Part shown: piece after piece, positions 1-8,169 of the stretch | Numbering within the stretch: the stretch's first letter is position 1 | Layout: every line of letters begins with the position of its first letter | Assembly (NCBI RefSeq): GCF_013403915.1 | Contig: NZ_JABFDI010000001.1 | Location: forward strand, 186,001-250,000 | DNA length: 64,000 bases | Source: Winogradskyella pacifica | GTDB lineage: Bacteria; Bacteroidota; Bacteroidia; Flavobacteriales; Flavobacteriaceae | Direction: 5' to 3' | Translations under genes and position numbers: made by a program | Notes under the pieces: generated by a model | Told to the model about the DNA's origin: nothing | The model's input: the letters and a program-made list of their open reading frames with translations, nothing else | Database searches by the model: none

Positions 1-300
1 TTCGATTTTTCTTCTAAAAATGCTATTCGATCAGAGCAAGTTTGGGTAACTCAAAAGTGGACACATGCCAGATACCATAACTCTAGAAAAGTGAGTAAGG
101 TTAAGGTTATAAAATCAGCAGACGAAGCGGCATTAGCAAGTTTAGCAAGGCAGCCTAAAATGTATGTCGTGCGAAAAGGAGATACTCTTTATGCGATTTC
201 GAGACGTAATAATATGTCGCTATCTAGACTTTGCGAAACCAACGCGATTAAACAATCGTCTCCTTTAAAAATTGGTCAAAAATTAGTCTTAGAACTTTAA
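1..300 (+). CDS. C-terminal part of a LysM-domain protein (5' end outside window)
   Basis: The reading frame is open from the first base, so this is the tail of a longer protein; a GTG at 91 is in frame but is unlikely to be the true start. The last 45 or so residues form one LysM module beginning YVVRKGDTLYAISRRNN and ending IGQKLVLEL, the fold that binds peptidoglycan N-acetylglucosamine. The roughly 45 residues before it, basic and rich in serine, do not match a family I recognise. LysM at the C-terminus is common in cell-wall hydrolases and envelope proteins, but the catalytic part, if any, is not visible. The gene ends 215 bp before topB. Confidence 0.75.
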   Translation, partial: FDFSSKNAIRSEQVWVTQKWTHARYHNSRKVSKVKVIKSADEAALASLARQPKMYVVRKGDTLYAISRRNNMSLSRLCETNAIKQSSPLKIGQKLVLEL

Positions 301-327
301 CAAAAGGAAAAAGGCCGATGTACTCCT

Positions 328-353
328 AGAATCAAGACCAAAGACTTGATTCT
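328..353. other. Hairpin after the LysM gene
   Basis: AGAATCAAG (328-336) and CTTGATTCT (345-353) form a perfect 9-bp stem with an 8-base loop, 28 bp after the LysM stop codon. No T-run follows directly, so it is not a classical intrinsic terminator; it may protect the mRNA 3' end. A second inverted repeat, TCGTAATTT (405-413) with AAATTACGA (432-440), lies between it and topB. Roles are unknown. Confidence 0.4.
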
Positions 354-515
354 GACTAGCTGAAAAAAGAATTTATTTTTATCTTGAATGTGACTCGCTC
401 TTTTTCGTAATTTTTATTCATAATATAAATGAAATTACGATAATCAATTCCTTTATTTCTGGTTTAGTATTTTGAAAATTCAGTACTTTGCACCATCAAC
501 AATAATCAAGCCAAT

Positions 516-2756
516 TTGAAAGTCTGTATTGCCGAAAAACCAAGTGTTGCTAGAGAAATCGCCTCTGTTTTAGGAGCTACCACCAAGCGTGATGGCTACT
601 ACGAAGGTAATGGCTATGCTGTAACTTACACGTTTGGACATCTCTGTACACTATTCGAACCCGTTGATTATAAACCCTATTGGAAAAGTTGGGATTTAAA
701 CAACTTACCTATGCTTCCTGAAAAATTTGAAGTTAAGGTGGCTAATAACGATGGGATTAAAAAGCAGTTTCGGATTGTAAAGAGTTTATTTGATAAAGCA
801 GATGTTGTCATTAATTGTGGTGATGCTGGCCAAGAAGGAGAATTGATTCAGCGTTGGGTGATTAACAAAGCCAATTATAAAGGAAAAGTACAACGTTTAT
901 GGATTTCGTCATTAACAACAGAAGCCATAAAAGAAGGCTTTAATAATCTAAAACCTTCTGAAAATTACGACAACCTTTATTATGCTGGTTTTTCGCGCTC
1001 CATTGGTGATTGGCTTTTAGGGATTAATGCCACACGATTATATACGGTTAAACATGGTGGTTATAAACAAGTTTTATCTGTAGGACGTGTTCAGACTCCT
1101 ACCCTTGCGATGCTTGTAAATCGTTTTAAAGAAATTGAAAACTTTGTACCACAGCCATATTGGGAATTACAAACATTATACAGAGATACCCTTTTTAGTT
1201 ATGAAGAAGGGCGTTTCTTGAAAATGGAGGATGGCGAAATTTTAGCCACCAAAGTCAAGGAACACGAATTTGAAATCGTATCGATAACCAAAAAGAAAGG
1301 AACTGAATACGCACCGAAGTTATTCGACTTAACAGGTCTACAAGTTTATTGTAATACGAAGTTTGGATTTTCAGCAGATGATACGCTTAAAATTGCTCAA
1401 AAATTATATGAGAAAAAAGCGGTAACATACCCAAGAGTTGATACTACATTCTTACCAAATGATGTGTATCCTAAAGTTAATGGGATTCTATCTAAATTAA
1501 CTGATTATGCAACGCTTACCGCACCTATTCTAAATAAAAAGATTAAGAAGTCATCACGCGTCTTTAATGATAAGAAAGTAACCGATCACCATGCCATCAT
1601 TCCAACCGGAATGCAAACACATCTGCAATATAATGAGCAGCAAGTTTATGATATTATCGTAAAACGTTTTATCGCTGTTTTTTATGATGATTGTAAAGTA
1701 TCGAATACGACTGTTATAGGAAAAGCGGCAGATGTTAACTTTAAAACTACAGGAAAAGAAATTTTATCTAAAGGTTGGCGGGTTGTTTTTGAGAAGAAAG
1801 ACACTTCGACTGTGCCCAGTGGAACAAAAGATAACCTATTGCCATCTTTTGTCAAGGGTGAAAAAGGCCCACACGAACCATCGTTTTTAGAGAAACAGAC
1901 CAAAGCTCCAAATTATTATACGGAAGCGACATTATTACGTGCTATGGAAACAGCAGGTAAGCAAGTTGAAGATGAAGAACTAAGGGATTTAATGAAAGAG
2001 AATGGTATTGGTCGTCCATCTACACGTGCCAATATTATTGAAACGTTGTTTAGACGTAAATACATTAAACGAAATAAGAAACAAATCTTACCTACTATTA
2101 CAGGTATTCAATTGATTGATACGATTCAAAATGAACTTTTAAAATCTGCTGAACTCACAGGAACTTGGGAAAAGCAATTAAAGGATATTGAAAAAGGGGA
2201 ATATACTGCAAGTGCATTTATAAAAGGCATGAAGCGTATGGTAGATGCTTTAGTTTATGAGGTACGAAGTGAAAAGGTACAAACCCGAATTTCAGCAGTA
2301 AACAACAAACCTGCTGGAAAACCAAAAGCGAAAGCAAAACCGAAATCCAAGACTCAATCTTTAGTGGGTAGTTCTTGTCCAAAATGTAAGGCTGGTTCAC
2401 TTTTAAAAGGAAAAACGGCTTATGGTTGTAGTCTTTATGGTAAATCTTGTGATTTTACCCTGCCGTTTAGTTTAGGGGAAAAGAAAATATCTGAAAAACA
2501 ATATATTCGCTTAATAACAAAAGGCTCTACAGTAAACTTAAAAGGCTTTAAAGTTAAAGGGGATTCACAAGAAGGTTTACTGCGTTTTAATGACAACTTT
2601 AAACTAAAATTTGAACCTAAACAAACCATTAAAAAGCCAATTATGAAAGCAGGAGACGTTTGTCCTAAGTGCAAAACAGGCAAAGTATTACAAGGCAAAA
2701 CTGCTTTTGGCTGTAGTAACTACAAGAGTGGTTGTGATTTTAGGGTTAATTTTTAA
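516..2756 (+). CDS. topB: DNA topoisomerase III (type IA)
   Basis: Type IA topoisomerase, which relaxes and decatenates single-stranded crossings through a 5'-phosphotyrosine intermediate. The Toprim start MKVCIAEKPSVAREIA, the acidic GDAGQEGELIQRW motif, the GVGRVQTP-like SVGRVQTPT segment and the active-site YPRVDT (Tyr305) are all present. Two C-terminal CPKC...CS...C zinc-ribbon modules lie at about 621-647 and 716-746, the second at the very end. Length 746 aa fits Bacteroidota TopB. The start is TTG; no upstream ATG in frame gives the canonical N-terminus. Around residues 429-437 the protein carries DTSTVPSGT, encoded by a copy of a dispersed repeat also found between hisD and hisC (see findings). 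The 3' end overlaps the convergent gene at 2746 by 11 bp. Confidence 0.97.
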   Translation: MKVCIAEKPSVAREIASVLGATTKRDGYYEGNGYAVTYTFGHLCTLFEPVDYKPYWKSWDLNNLPMLPEKFEVKVANNDGIKKQFRIVKSLFDKADVVINCGDAGQEGELIQRWVINKANYKGKVQRLWISSLTTEAIKEGFNNLKPSENYDNLYYAGFSRSIGDWLLGINATRLYTVKHGGYKQVLSVGRVQTPTLAMLVNRFKEIENFVPQPYWELQTLYRDTLFSYEEGRFLKMEDGEILATKVKEHEFEIVSITKKKGTEYAPKLFDLTGLQVYCNTKFGFSADDTLKIAQKLYEKKAVTYPRVDTTFLPNDVYPKVNGILSKLTDYATLTAPILNKKIKKSSRVFNDKKVTDHHAIIPTGMQTHLQYNEQQVYDIIVKRFIAVFYDDCKVSNTTVIGKAADVNFKTTGKEILSKGWRVVFEKKDTSTVPSGTKDNLLPSFVKGEKGPHEPSFLEKQTKAPNYYTEATLLRAMETAGKQVEDEELRDLMKENGIGRPSTRANIIETLFRRKYIKRNKKQILPTITGIQLIDTIQNELLKSAELTGTWEKQLKDIEKGEYTASAFIKGMKRMVDALVYEVRSEKVQTRISAVNNKPAGKPKAKAKPKSKTQSLVGSSCPKCKAGSLLKGKTAYGCSLYGKSCDFTLPFSLGEKKISEKQYIRLITKGSTVNLKGFKVKGDSQEGLLRFNDNFKLKFEPKQTIKKPIMKAGDVCPKCKTGKVLQGKTAFGCSNYKSGCDFRVNF

Positions 2757-3222
2757 TTAATCTTATAGGTACATAAAAATCTTCCTCAGAATCTGGACTT
2801 CCATTTTTATAGGTTTGTCCCATCACTTGAAAATGCGGTCTATCATCTATTACGTACCCAGAATTTGGTAACCATTCCGTCATAATGTTTTGATAAGTTA
2901 GACTTGCATTCATTCCCCTATGCAGAAACACAGCATATTTGCCACTAGGTATTATAAAGCTTTTCAGGTTTTGTGGCATTGTATTAAAATCTTCGACTTC
3001 AGCACATGCCCAAATGTCAAAATCTTCATCTGGTTCAACGTTTTTCTGCAAGTTAAAAATTTGCATTGCTATTAATTCTTCAGAAACCAATGTTTTTAAT
3101 TCATGCTTTCTTGGCATAAACTGTTTCCATAGCGCAAAGACTTTATGTTGTTCATGCATTTTAATTGTTGTGGATAATCCTATTACTTTTATTTCAGAAA
3201 CTTCTAATATTTTTGGATTCAT
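2746..3222 (-). CDS. GyrI-like / AraC effector-binding-domain protein
   Basis: 158-residue stand-alone small-molecule-binding domain of the GyrI/SbmC/YdeE type. The family signature is visible as a paired beta-alpha-beta layout: VIGLSTTIKMHEQHKVFALWKQFMP at the N-terminal half and IPSGKYAVFLHRG with the following TEWLPNSGYVIDDRPHFQV in the C-terminal half. No DNA-binding helix-turn-helix is present, so it is not itself a transcription factor. Family members bind drugs or other hydrophobic ligands, or are predicted hydrolases; the ligand here is unknown. It converges on topB with an 11-bp overlap. A strong leftward terminator of the fasciclin gene lies 37 bp upstream of its start, so it is probably transcribed on its own. 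Confidence 0.8.
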   Translation of the reverse strand: MNPKILEVSEIKVIGLSTTIKMHEQHKVFALWKQFMPRKHELKTLVSEELIAMQIFNLQKNVEPDEDFDIWACAEVEDFNTMPQNLKSFIIPSGKYAVFLHRGMNASLTYQNIMTEWLPNSGYVIDDRPHFQVMGQTYKNGSPDSEEDFYVPIRLIKN

Positions 3223-3258
3223 ACAATGTCTATAACGTGCGACTTAAATATATAAAAA

Positions 3259-3284
3259 AAGCACAAGTGTTTAAACTTGTGCTT
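3259..3284 (-). terminator. Intrinsic terminator of the fasciclin gene
   Basis: AAGCACAAGT (3259-3268) pairs perfectly with ACTTGTGCTT (3275-3284) around a 6-base loop. Read leftward it is followed by a run of seven T residues (complement of the A-run at 3254-3260). It lies 67 bp past the fasciclin stop codon. Confidence 0.85.
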
Positions 3285-3350
3285 CAAAGAATTAGTATTA
3301 ACACCAACCAATCATTCTAAACTAATTCTTTATCCAACCCAAACTATTTT

Positions 3351-3926
3351 TTACATACCTGGCAATACTACGGTATCAATAACATGGATAACACCATTAG
3401 ATTGATTAACATCTGCGATTGTAACCATTGTTGTATTTCCTGCGGTATCTTTTAACATTAAGGCTTTACCATCCATCATAGCAGTTATCATAGCTCCATT
3501 TACCGTTTTAAATGTTGCTTTTCCACCTCCTTTTTTAATGGCTTTCATTATATCTTTCCCACTAAAATTACCTGCAAGTACATGATAGGTTAATATCGAT
3601 TGAAGTTTTCCTTTATTCTCAGGCTTTAGTAATGTTGCAACTGTCCCTTCTGGCAACTTATCAAATGCGGCGTTGGTTGGGGCAAACACTGTAAAAGGAC
3701 CATCGCCTTGTAAGGTCTCTACTAAGTCTGCGGCTTTTACAGCAGCGACTAATGTTGTATGGTCTTTAGAATTTACAGCATTACTAATGATGTCTTTAGA
3801 AGGATACATCTCGGCACCTCCAACCATCTTTGTGTCTTTTTTCATTTTGGCCTGAGCCATTGCTGTAGTTCCAAATAATAATGCGACAGCTAATGATACT
3901 GTTGAAATAATTGTTTTCGTTTTCAT
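3351..3926 (-). CDS. Secreted fasciclin (FAS1) domain protein
   Basis: 191-residue exported protein with a single FAS1 domain. Residues 1-24 are a Sec signal peptide ending near AMAQA. The H1 motif FTVFAPTNAAFDKLP and the H2-like end NGVIHVIDTVVLPGM are clear, with the YH-type segment LTYHVLAGNF between them. FAS1 domains mediate adhesion or protein interaction at the cell surface; in Bacteroidota such single-domain proteins are periplasmic or surface exposed. No lipobox cysteine follows the signal peptide, so it should be soluble or secreted. Monocistronic: terminators lie on both sides. A small inverted repeat ACCTAC/GTAGGT (3956-3961, 3972-3977) lies in the 5' leader. Confidence 0.93.
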   Translation of the reverse strand: MKTKTIISTVSLAVALLFGTTAMAQAKMKKDTKMVGGAEMYPSKDIISNAVNSKDHTTLVAAVKAADLVETLQGDGPFTVFAPTNAAFDKLPEGTVATLLKPENKGKLQSILTYHVLAGNFSGKDIMKAIKKGGGKATFKTVNGAMITAMMDGKALMLKDTAGNTTMVTIADVNQSNGVIHVIDTVVLPGM

Positions 3927-4033
3927 AGTTTAAGTTTTAAATGAATTGTTTCTCTACCTACGAAGTTTTCAGTAGGTCGGTTTTTAAAACTTAAATGTTA
4001 GTATAGAAAGAAGAGATTTTTCAAACAAAAAAA

Positions 4034-4059
4034 AGCCACTATAGTAAACTATAATGGCT
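4034..4059 (-). terminator. Intrinsic terminator of the cold-shock-domain gene
   Basis: AGCCACTATAG (4034-4044) pairs with CTATAATGGCT (4049-4059) with one mismatch and a 4-base loop. Leftward it is followed by a run of T (complement of the A-run at 4027-4034); the right side also has a T-run, so it could act in both directions. It lies 21 bp after the stop codon of the gene at 4081. Confidence 0.82.
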
Positions 4060-4080
4060 TTTTATATTTTTAATTAAAAA

Positions 4081-4542
4081 TTATTCTGCTTGCTTTACTC
4101 TAACAGCATTCATTCCACGTTGTCCTTTCTCTAATTCGAAAGTAACCTTGTCGTTTTCTGCTATTTCGTCAATAATACCACTGACGTGTGTAAAATGCTT
4201 CTCGTTAGTTTCTGTATCGATAATAAAACCAAAACCTTTGGAGTTATCATAAAAAGAAACTTTTCCGTTTCTAATTGGATCAAACGGTTCTTCGTCTGAT
4301 TCTTCTTTTGTAGGAATACCAAGAACTATATTCTCAGCTTTTACCTTCACCTTCATCGTTGGATCTGGAGGAGTATCCGTAAGATTACCATTATGATCTA
4401 CATAAGCAATCGGGATTCCTTCTGAACCATTCTCATCTCTGTTGAGTTTACGCGCTTCCATTTTCTTGCGCTTGTCTTCTCGTTTTTTTAATCGTTTTTT
4501 TTCTTTTTCACTTTTACTAAAAGTCTGTTGTGATTTAGCCAT
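4081..4542 (-). CDS. Cold-shock-domain protein with basic N-terminal extension
   Basis: 153-residue protein whose C-terminal third is a cold-shock (S1-like OB) domain that binds single-stranded RNA or DNA. RNP1 is KGFGFI (102-107) and RNP2 is HFTHV (116-120); the typical valine-phenylalanine of RNP2 is replaced by HF. Residues 1-40 are extremely rich in Lys, Arg and Glu (KEKKRLKKREDKRKKMEARK), likely an additional RNA-contacting helix. The middle segment has a short beta-rich region. Such extended CSD proteins are widespread in Flavobacteriia. The probable promoter (-7 box at 4695-4702) would leave a leader of roughly 145 nt, a feature seen in regulated cold-shock mRNAs of other bacteria. Confidence 0.9.
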   Translation of the reverse strand: MAKSQQTFSKSEKEKKRLKKREDKRKKMEARKLNRDENGSEGIPIAYVDHNGNLTDTPPDPTMKVKVKAENIVLGIPTKEESDEEPFDPIRNGKVSFYDNSKGFGFIIDTETNEKHFTHVSGIIDEIAENDKVTFELEKGQRGMNAVRVKQAE

Positions 4543-4694
4543 TCGTAGTTTTAAAAATTAATATAGGTGTGTGCTTTTGAAAATATTTATAATGCAAACA
4601 AGTTAATCAACTTAACAATGAATAGTATTAAAATCTAGTAAAATAACTTAAAGAATAATGTTATTTGTGTAGTATATCTCCAATGAACCGATGA

Positions 4695-4702
4695 CAAAGA
4701 TA
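4695..4702 (-). promoter_or_regulatory. Candidate -7 box for the cold-shock-domain gene
   Basis: Read leftward this is TATCTTTG, a perfect match to the Bacteroidota -7 consensus TAnnTTTG. No clear TTG -33 element is seen at the usual 19-20 bp. It lies about 150 bp before the start codon, implying a long untranslated leader. Confidence 0.45.
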
Positions 4703-4796
4703 CAATATCTATACCAAATATTTAAATTGTTATTCATTATTCTATTCTAGAACACACAATTTACTTGCTAAATAAGCATATAAAAGCCAACTAATT

Positions 4797-5258
4797 TTAA
4801 ATTTCAAGCAATTTGCCAACGTATTTTACGTTGGTAATATCGTTTCCTGTTAATGTTAAAAAAGCTTTTCCATTTGGTTTTACTTCAATACTTATAGTAT
4901 AAGCCTGCATTTTTACAGTAATTGAAATTTGTTGCTTTTCATCATGGAACACTGTACTGATGTCACTACTACTATCTTTTAAAGTATAAATTGCTTTACT
5001 CTTTGAAAAACCATGTAACTGACCAGTCACATCTAATTTGTTAATACGTATTTGATTGGTATCACCATCGAGCATTTCCCTTTGTTCACTATCATGGATA
5101 GCATTTGCTACAAATTGATAGTGCTGAGATTTAACGACACTTTTTGAATTATGATATGTTGTTGCAAACATTTCTTTTTGACTTTTTTTAGCTTGCGCTG
5201 TCACAAAAGTTGAAGCGGAAAGACTAAAAAGCAGGACTAATAAAACTAATTTTTTCAT
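4797..5258 (-). CDS. DUF4251-family secreted protein
   Basis: 153-residue exported protein with an N-terminal signal peptide (MKKLVLLVLLFSLSASTF, cleavage near VTAQA). The remainder matches the DUF4251 pattern of Bacteroidota as I recall it: a Phe/Tyr-rich QFVANAI segment, a region ending in YTLKD, then alternating beta strands (ISITVKMQAYTISIEV, GKAFLTLTG) and a short hydrophobic end. Function is unknown. It lies 12 bp downstream of the large metalloprotease gene and is almost certainly cotranscribed with it, so a periplasmic role linked to that protease is possible but unproven. Confidence 0.8.
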   Translation of the reverse strand: MKKLVLLVLLFSLSASTFVTAQAKKSQKEMFATTYHNSKSVVKSQHYQFVANAIHDSEQREMLDGDTNQIRINKLDVTGQLHGFSKSKAIYTLKDSSSDISTVFHDEKQQISITVKMQAYTISIEVKPNGKAFLTLTGNDITNVKYVGKLLEI

Positions 5259-5270
5259 GTGTATATATTC

Positions 5271-7739
5271 TTATTTTGGGTCTAATATGTTATTAATGCG
5301 TTCAATACCATCTTGATAATGATATTTAGTTTCTGTATTTATATTGGTTTTAGATGCTGAAGTAAGCATACGCTTTAGCATATTTAACTCTCCTCTAACC
5401 AAAGCTCTAACATCAGATTGATTAACGTTAAAATACTGTCGGCTACGATTTGGATCTAAATCTTCTGTCATCAACTCAAACATAGCATCTAAATAAACAC
5501 GTTGCAAATTACGTCTAAAAACTGAAACATTGGCTCCAGATTTTGCTTCAGACCAGATACCTGCTCTTATATCACTCAATAATTCTAATGCCGAATAATT
5601 CTTAGAATCCAAAGCATTGTGATCTATCAATCGACCTAAACGCTCAAAATTTAATAAATTATTTAAATGTCTCGCTTGTAAACTTCGAATACGATCTGTG
5701 TAACCAGCGTAATTTATATTCTGAAGAATCGATGTATCTATTAACCAATTTGGTGTTTCAAAAGCATTTTCTTGTAACCAGCTCAAGGCTGATTTCTGAT
5801 CTGATTTAGAAACCGGATTAAAAACATCTCCTTCTTGAGATGGGTTTTTAGTCTCTTCCACTACTCCACCAACATGAGTCACAACATGACCGACATAACG
5901 ACTCCAAACACTTAGCAATTCACCATAAAGCTCTTCTAAATCTTCGTAGTTATCTGTTTGGTCACTCGTCCAGCTTCGTAAGTTCTTAGCGACAATTTTT
6001 AAATTCTTAAGTCCGTATGTGCTCGCTTTAATACTATTATTCCCAATGTCTTCAGTTTGTGCTGTAGGATCGTAACTACCACGACCTCCAAATTTATAAA
6101 TAGGATTACCAGCCTTTTCTAAAACCCAACTATTCAAAGTCGATTTTTCATCATCCGCAGATTTGGCGTCGTCAATATATCTGTAACCATAATTAATAGC
6201 ATAGTCATCGTAAGGTCCTAATTGTCTAACAAATCGAATATTTTCATCACCAGGTTGTGCAATATAATTGTAACGCGCATAATCCATAATGGTTGCTGCA
6301 ATACCATTTTTTTGTGTAAAGTCGCCATCTCTGTAACTTTCAACATCATAAGCATAACTCGCACTCATATTATGAGGTAAACCAAGTGTGTGACCAACTT
6401 CGTGTGCAATGACCATTTTCATCATTTCCCCTATTTCGGCATCAGGAGTATTTAAAGTTCTTGCTAACGGATTTGCTGCACCAGTTTCTAACAAGTAGCG
6501 ATTACGGTACGAACGTAAATGGTTATGGTACCAAATAATATCACTTTCAATAATTTCACCACTTCTTGGGTCAGAAACACTTGGCCCTGTTGCATTTCTT
6601 GTGGTACTTGCTACATATCTTACTACTGAATATCTTATATCTTCAGGACTAAAATCTGGATCTTCTTCTTTCGTCGGTGGATCTTTTGCTATGATGGCAT
6701 TTTTAAATCCGGCTGCTTCGAAAGCCTTTTGCCATAGCTCTATACCTTCTTTCATGTACGATCGAAACTTCATTGGTGTCGCAGGGTCCAAATAATAAAC
6801 GATTGGCTTAATCGGTTCTACCAACTCTCCTCTATTATAAGCTTCAATATCTTTTGGAATTAATTTCCAACGCCTTAAATAGGTTTTTCTATCTGACTTT
6901 AATTCTTCACTACTATAATCATACTTGCTCAATGTAAACCAGCCTACACGCTCGTCAAAAAGACGCGGTTGCATTAGTGTTTTTGGTAACAGAATCATCG
7001 ATTGATTCATTTGTATACTAATAGTTTCATCTCCTGTATTTACTGGAGGGTTAGATGCATTATAGGTAAAATCTTGAATCACTTCAATATTCTCAGGGAA
7101 ACTTTTTACCGAATTGATAAAACTTCTAGATTTGTCTAAATTTTTCACTTTATAAGTAGACCGCAATCGCGATCCTAATCCGCTTATAGCTTTGACATCC
7201 GTATTATAAAAACTGGTTACATCAATCACAACTGAAGAAGAATCTTTAGAAAATGCTGCGATATCAAAAGCGTATAAAGTAGGTTCGTAATTATTAGATT
7301 TTACAGAGACATTAATCGGTAAACTATCGGATGCTACCGCACTTGACGATTTTTCCTTTATGAGAATTTTGTTTTTAAAGCGTTCCCAATTAATCATTCT
7401 TGTATTGGTTTTTGTACCTGCATTGACATAACCTCCACCCAAATTTGAAGGGAGTTTTGCAAAACGACTTACCAATAACATATCTGTATTTAGATGCGCC
7501 ATTGGAATTTCAAAATAATACTTCTCATCTACCAAGTGCACATCGAACAATCCCTTATCTGAAATAGCATCTTTGGTAATGACTTTATCATAATCCTTAA
7601 TTTTACTGCTATTCTTTTTAGGAGCTTGCGTTTTTGATTGTACTGTTTGATTATTTGATTTTTTATTACCTGCGGATTGTGCTGTCGCACAAGACAGTAG
7701 AACACAGGAACAAAGTGTAAGTGTTAGAATTTTTCTCAT
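5271..7739 (-). CDS. Secreted zinc-dependent metalloprotease (met-zincin, DUF5117/DUF4953 type)
   Basis: 822-residue exported protease. The N-terminus is a signal peptide with a cysteine (LLSCATAQ), so it may be a lipoprotein anchored at Cys17. The zinc site HEVGHTLGLPHN starts at His446 and fits HExxHxxGxxH of the metzincins; a Met (ATIMDYARYNY) follows as the expected Met-turn. The N-terminal domain (about 50-330) contains the IPMAHLNTDMLLVSRFAKLPS stretch typical of DUF5117/DUF5118, and the C-terminal half is the helical DUF4953 type. Substrate unknown; relatives are in the outer envelope of Bacteroidota. It heads an operon with the DUF4251 gene. Catalytic residues are all intact. Confidence 0.92.
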   Translation of the reverse strand: MRKILTLTLCSCVLLSCATAQSAGNKKSNNQTVQSKTQAPKKNSSKIKDYDKVITKDAISDKGLFDVHLVDEKYYFEIPMAHLNTDMLLVSRFAKLPSNLGGGYVNAGTKTNTRMINWERFKNKILIKEKSSSAVASDSLPINVSVKSNNYEPTLYAFDIAAFSKDSSSVVIDVTSFYNTDVKAISGLGSRLRSTYKVKNLDKSRSFINSVKSFPENIEVIQDFTYNASNPPVNTGDETISIQMNQSMILLPKTLMQPRLFDERVGWFTLSKYDYSSEELKSDRKTYLRRWKLIPKDIEAYNRGELVEPIKPIVYYLDPATPMKFRSYMKEGIELWQKAFEAAGFKNAIIAKDPPTKEEDPDFSPEDIRYSVVRYVASTTRNATGPSVSDPRSGEIIESDIIWYHNHLRSYRNRYLLETGAANPLARTLNTPDAEIGEMMKMVIAHEVGHTLGLPHNMSASYAYDVESYRDGDFTQKNGIAATIMDYARYNYIAQPGDENIRFVRQLGPYDDYAINYGYRYIDDAKSADDEKSTLNSWVLEKAGNPIYKFGGRGSYDPTAQTEDIGNNSIKASTYGLKNLKIVAKNLRSWTSDQTDNYEDLEELYGELLSVWSRYVGHVVTHVGGVVEETKNPSQEGDVFNPVSKSDQKSALSWLQENAFETPNWLIDTSILQNINYAGYTDRIRSLQARHLNNLLNFERLGRLIDHNALDSKNYSALELLSDIRAGIWSEAKSGANVSVFRRNLQRVYLDAMFELMTEDLDPNRSRQYFNVNQSDVRALVRGELNMLKRMLTSASKTNINTETKYHYQDGIERINNILDPK

Positions 7740-7851
7740 AAATTGAAAGCTAATAGATTAAAAATACCGCTAAATATAATTAATAGAAATTTAGTTTTTC
7801 AGAAATCTCTTAAAAGCTGTTAAAATCTGCTCTTATTACTTAATTCTAAAG

Positions 7852-7859
7852 TATTTTTG
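7852..7859 (+). promoter_or_regulatory. -7 box for the DUF3817/mscS operon
   Basis: TATTTTTG followed by C matches the Bacteroidota -7 consensus TAnnTTTG(C) exactly. It lies 16 bp before the ATG at 7876, so the untranslated leader would be very short. A -33 TTG is not obvious. Confidence 0.5.
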
Positions 7860-7875
7860 CACAAAATTTAATGTT

Positions 7876-8169
7876 ATGCCAAAATTATTACCTGTTTTTA
7901 GGATTATAGCTTTGTTAGAAGGTGTTTCATATATCCTATTGTTATTTATAGCTACGCCTATAAAATATTTATATGAAGATCCTCAGTATGTGAAATTATT
8001 AGGAATGCCGCATGGTATATTATTTATGGCCTATGTTGTCATTGCTGTCCTAATTAGCTCTGACATGAAATGGCCAACACGAACCCTTTGGATTGTCTTA
8101 TTCGCTTCTGTTATTCCTTTTGGAACTTTTTATATTGACAAAAAATACTTAAATAAAAAACGTGCTTAA
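7876..8169 (+). CDS. DUF3817 family small membrane protein
   Basis: 97-residue integral membrane protein with three predicted hydrophobic segments (about 8-28, 43-63, 68-88) and a basic C-terminus. The start PVFRIIALLEGVSYILLLF and the central GMPHGILFMAYV segment are the hallmark of DUF3817 proteins (the MdtN-like/YdzA group), whose function is not known. It overlaps the downstream channel gene by 8 bp and is therefore translationally coupled to it, which suggests a membrane-tension or transport-related role, but this is inference from context only. Confidence 0.85.
   Translation: MPKLLPVFRIIALLEGVSYILLLFIATPIKYLYEDPQYVKLLGMPHGILFMAYVVIAVLISSDMKWPTRTLWIVLFASVIPFGTFYIDKKYLNKKRA

Noticed and set aside
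484..490. TACTTTG before topB as a promoter
   Set aside because: One base shorter than TAnnTTTG and no good -33 partner; not strong enough to list as a feature.
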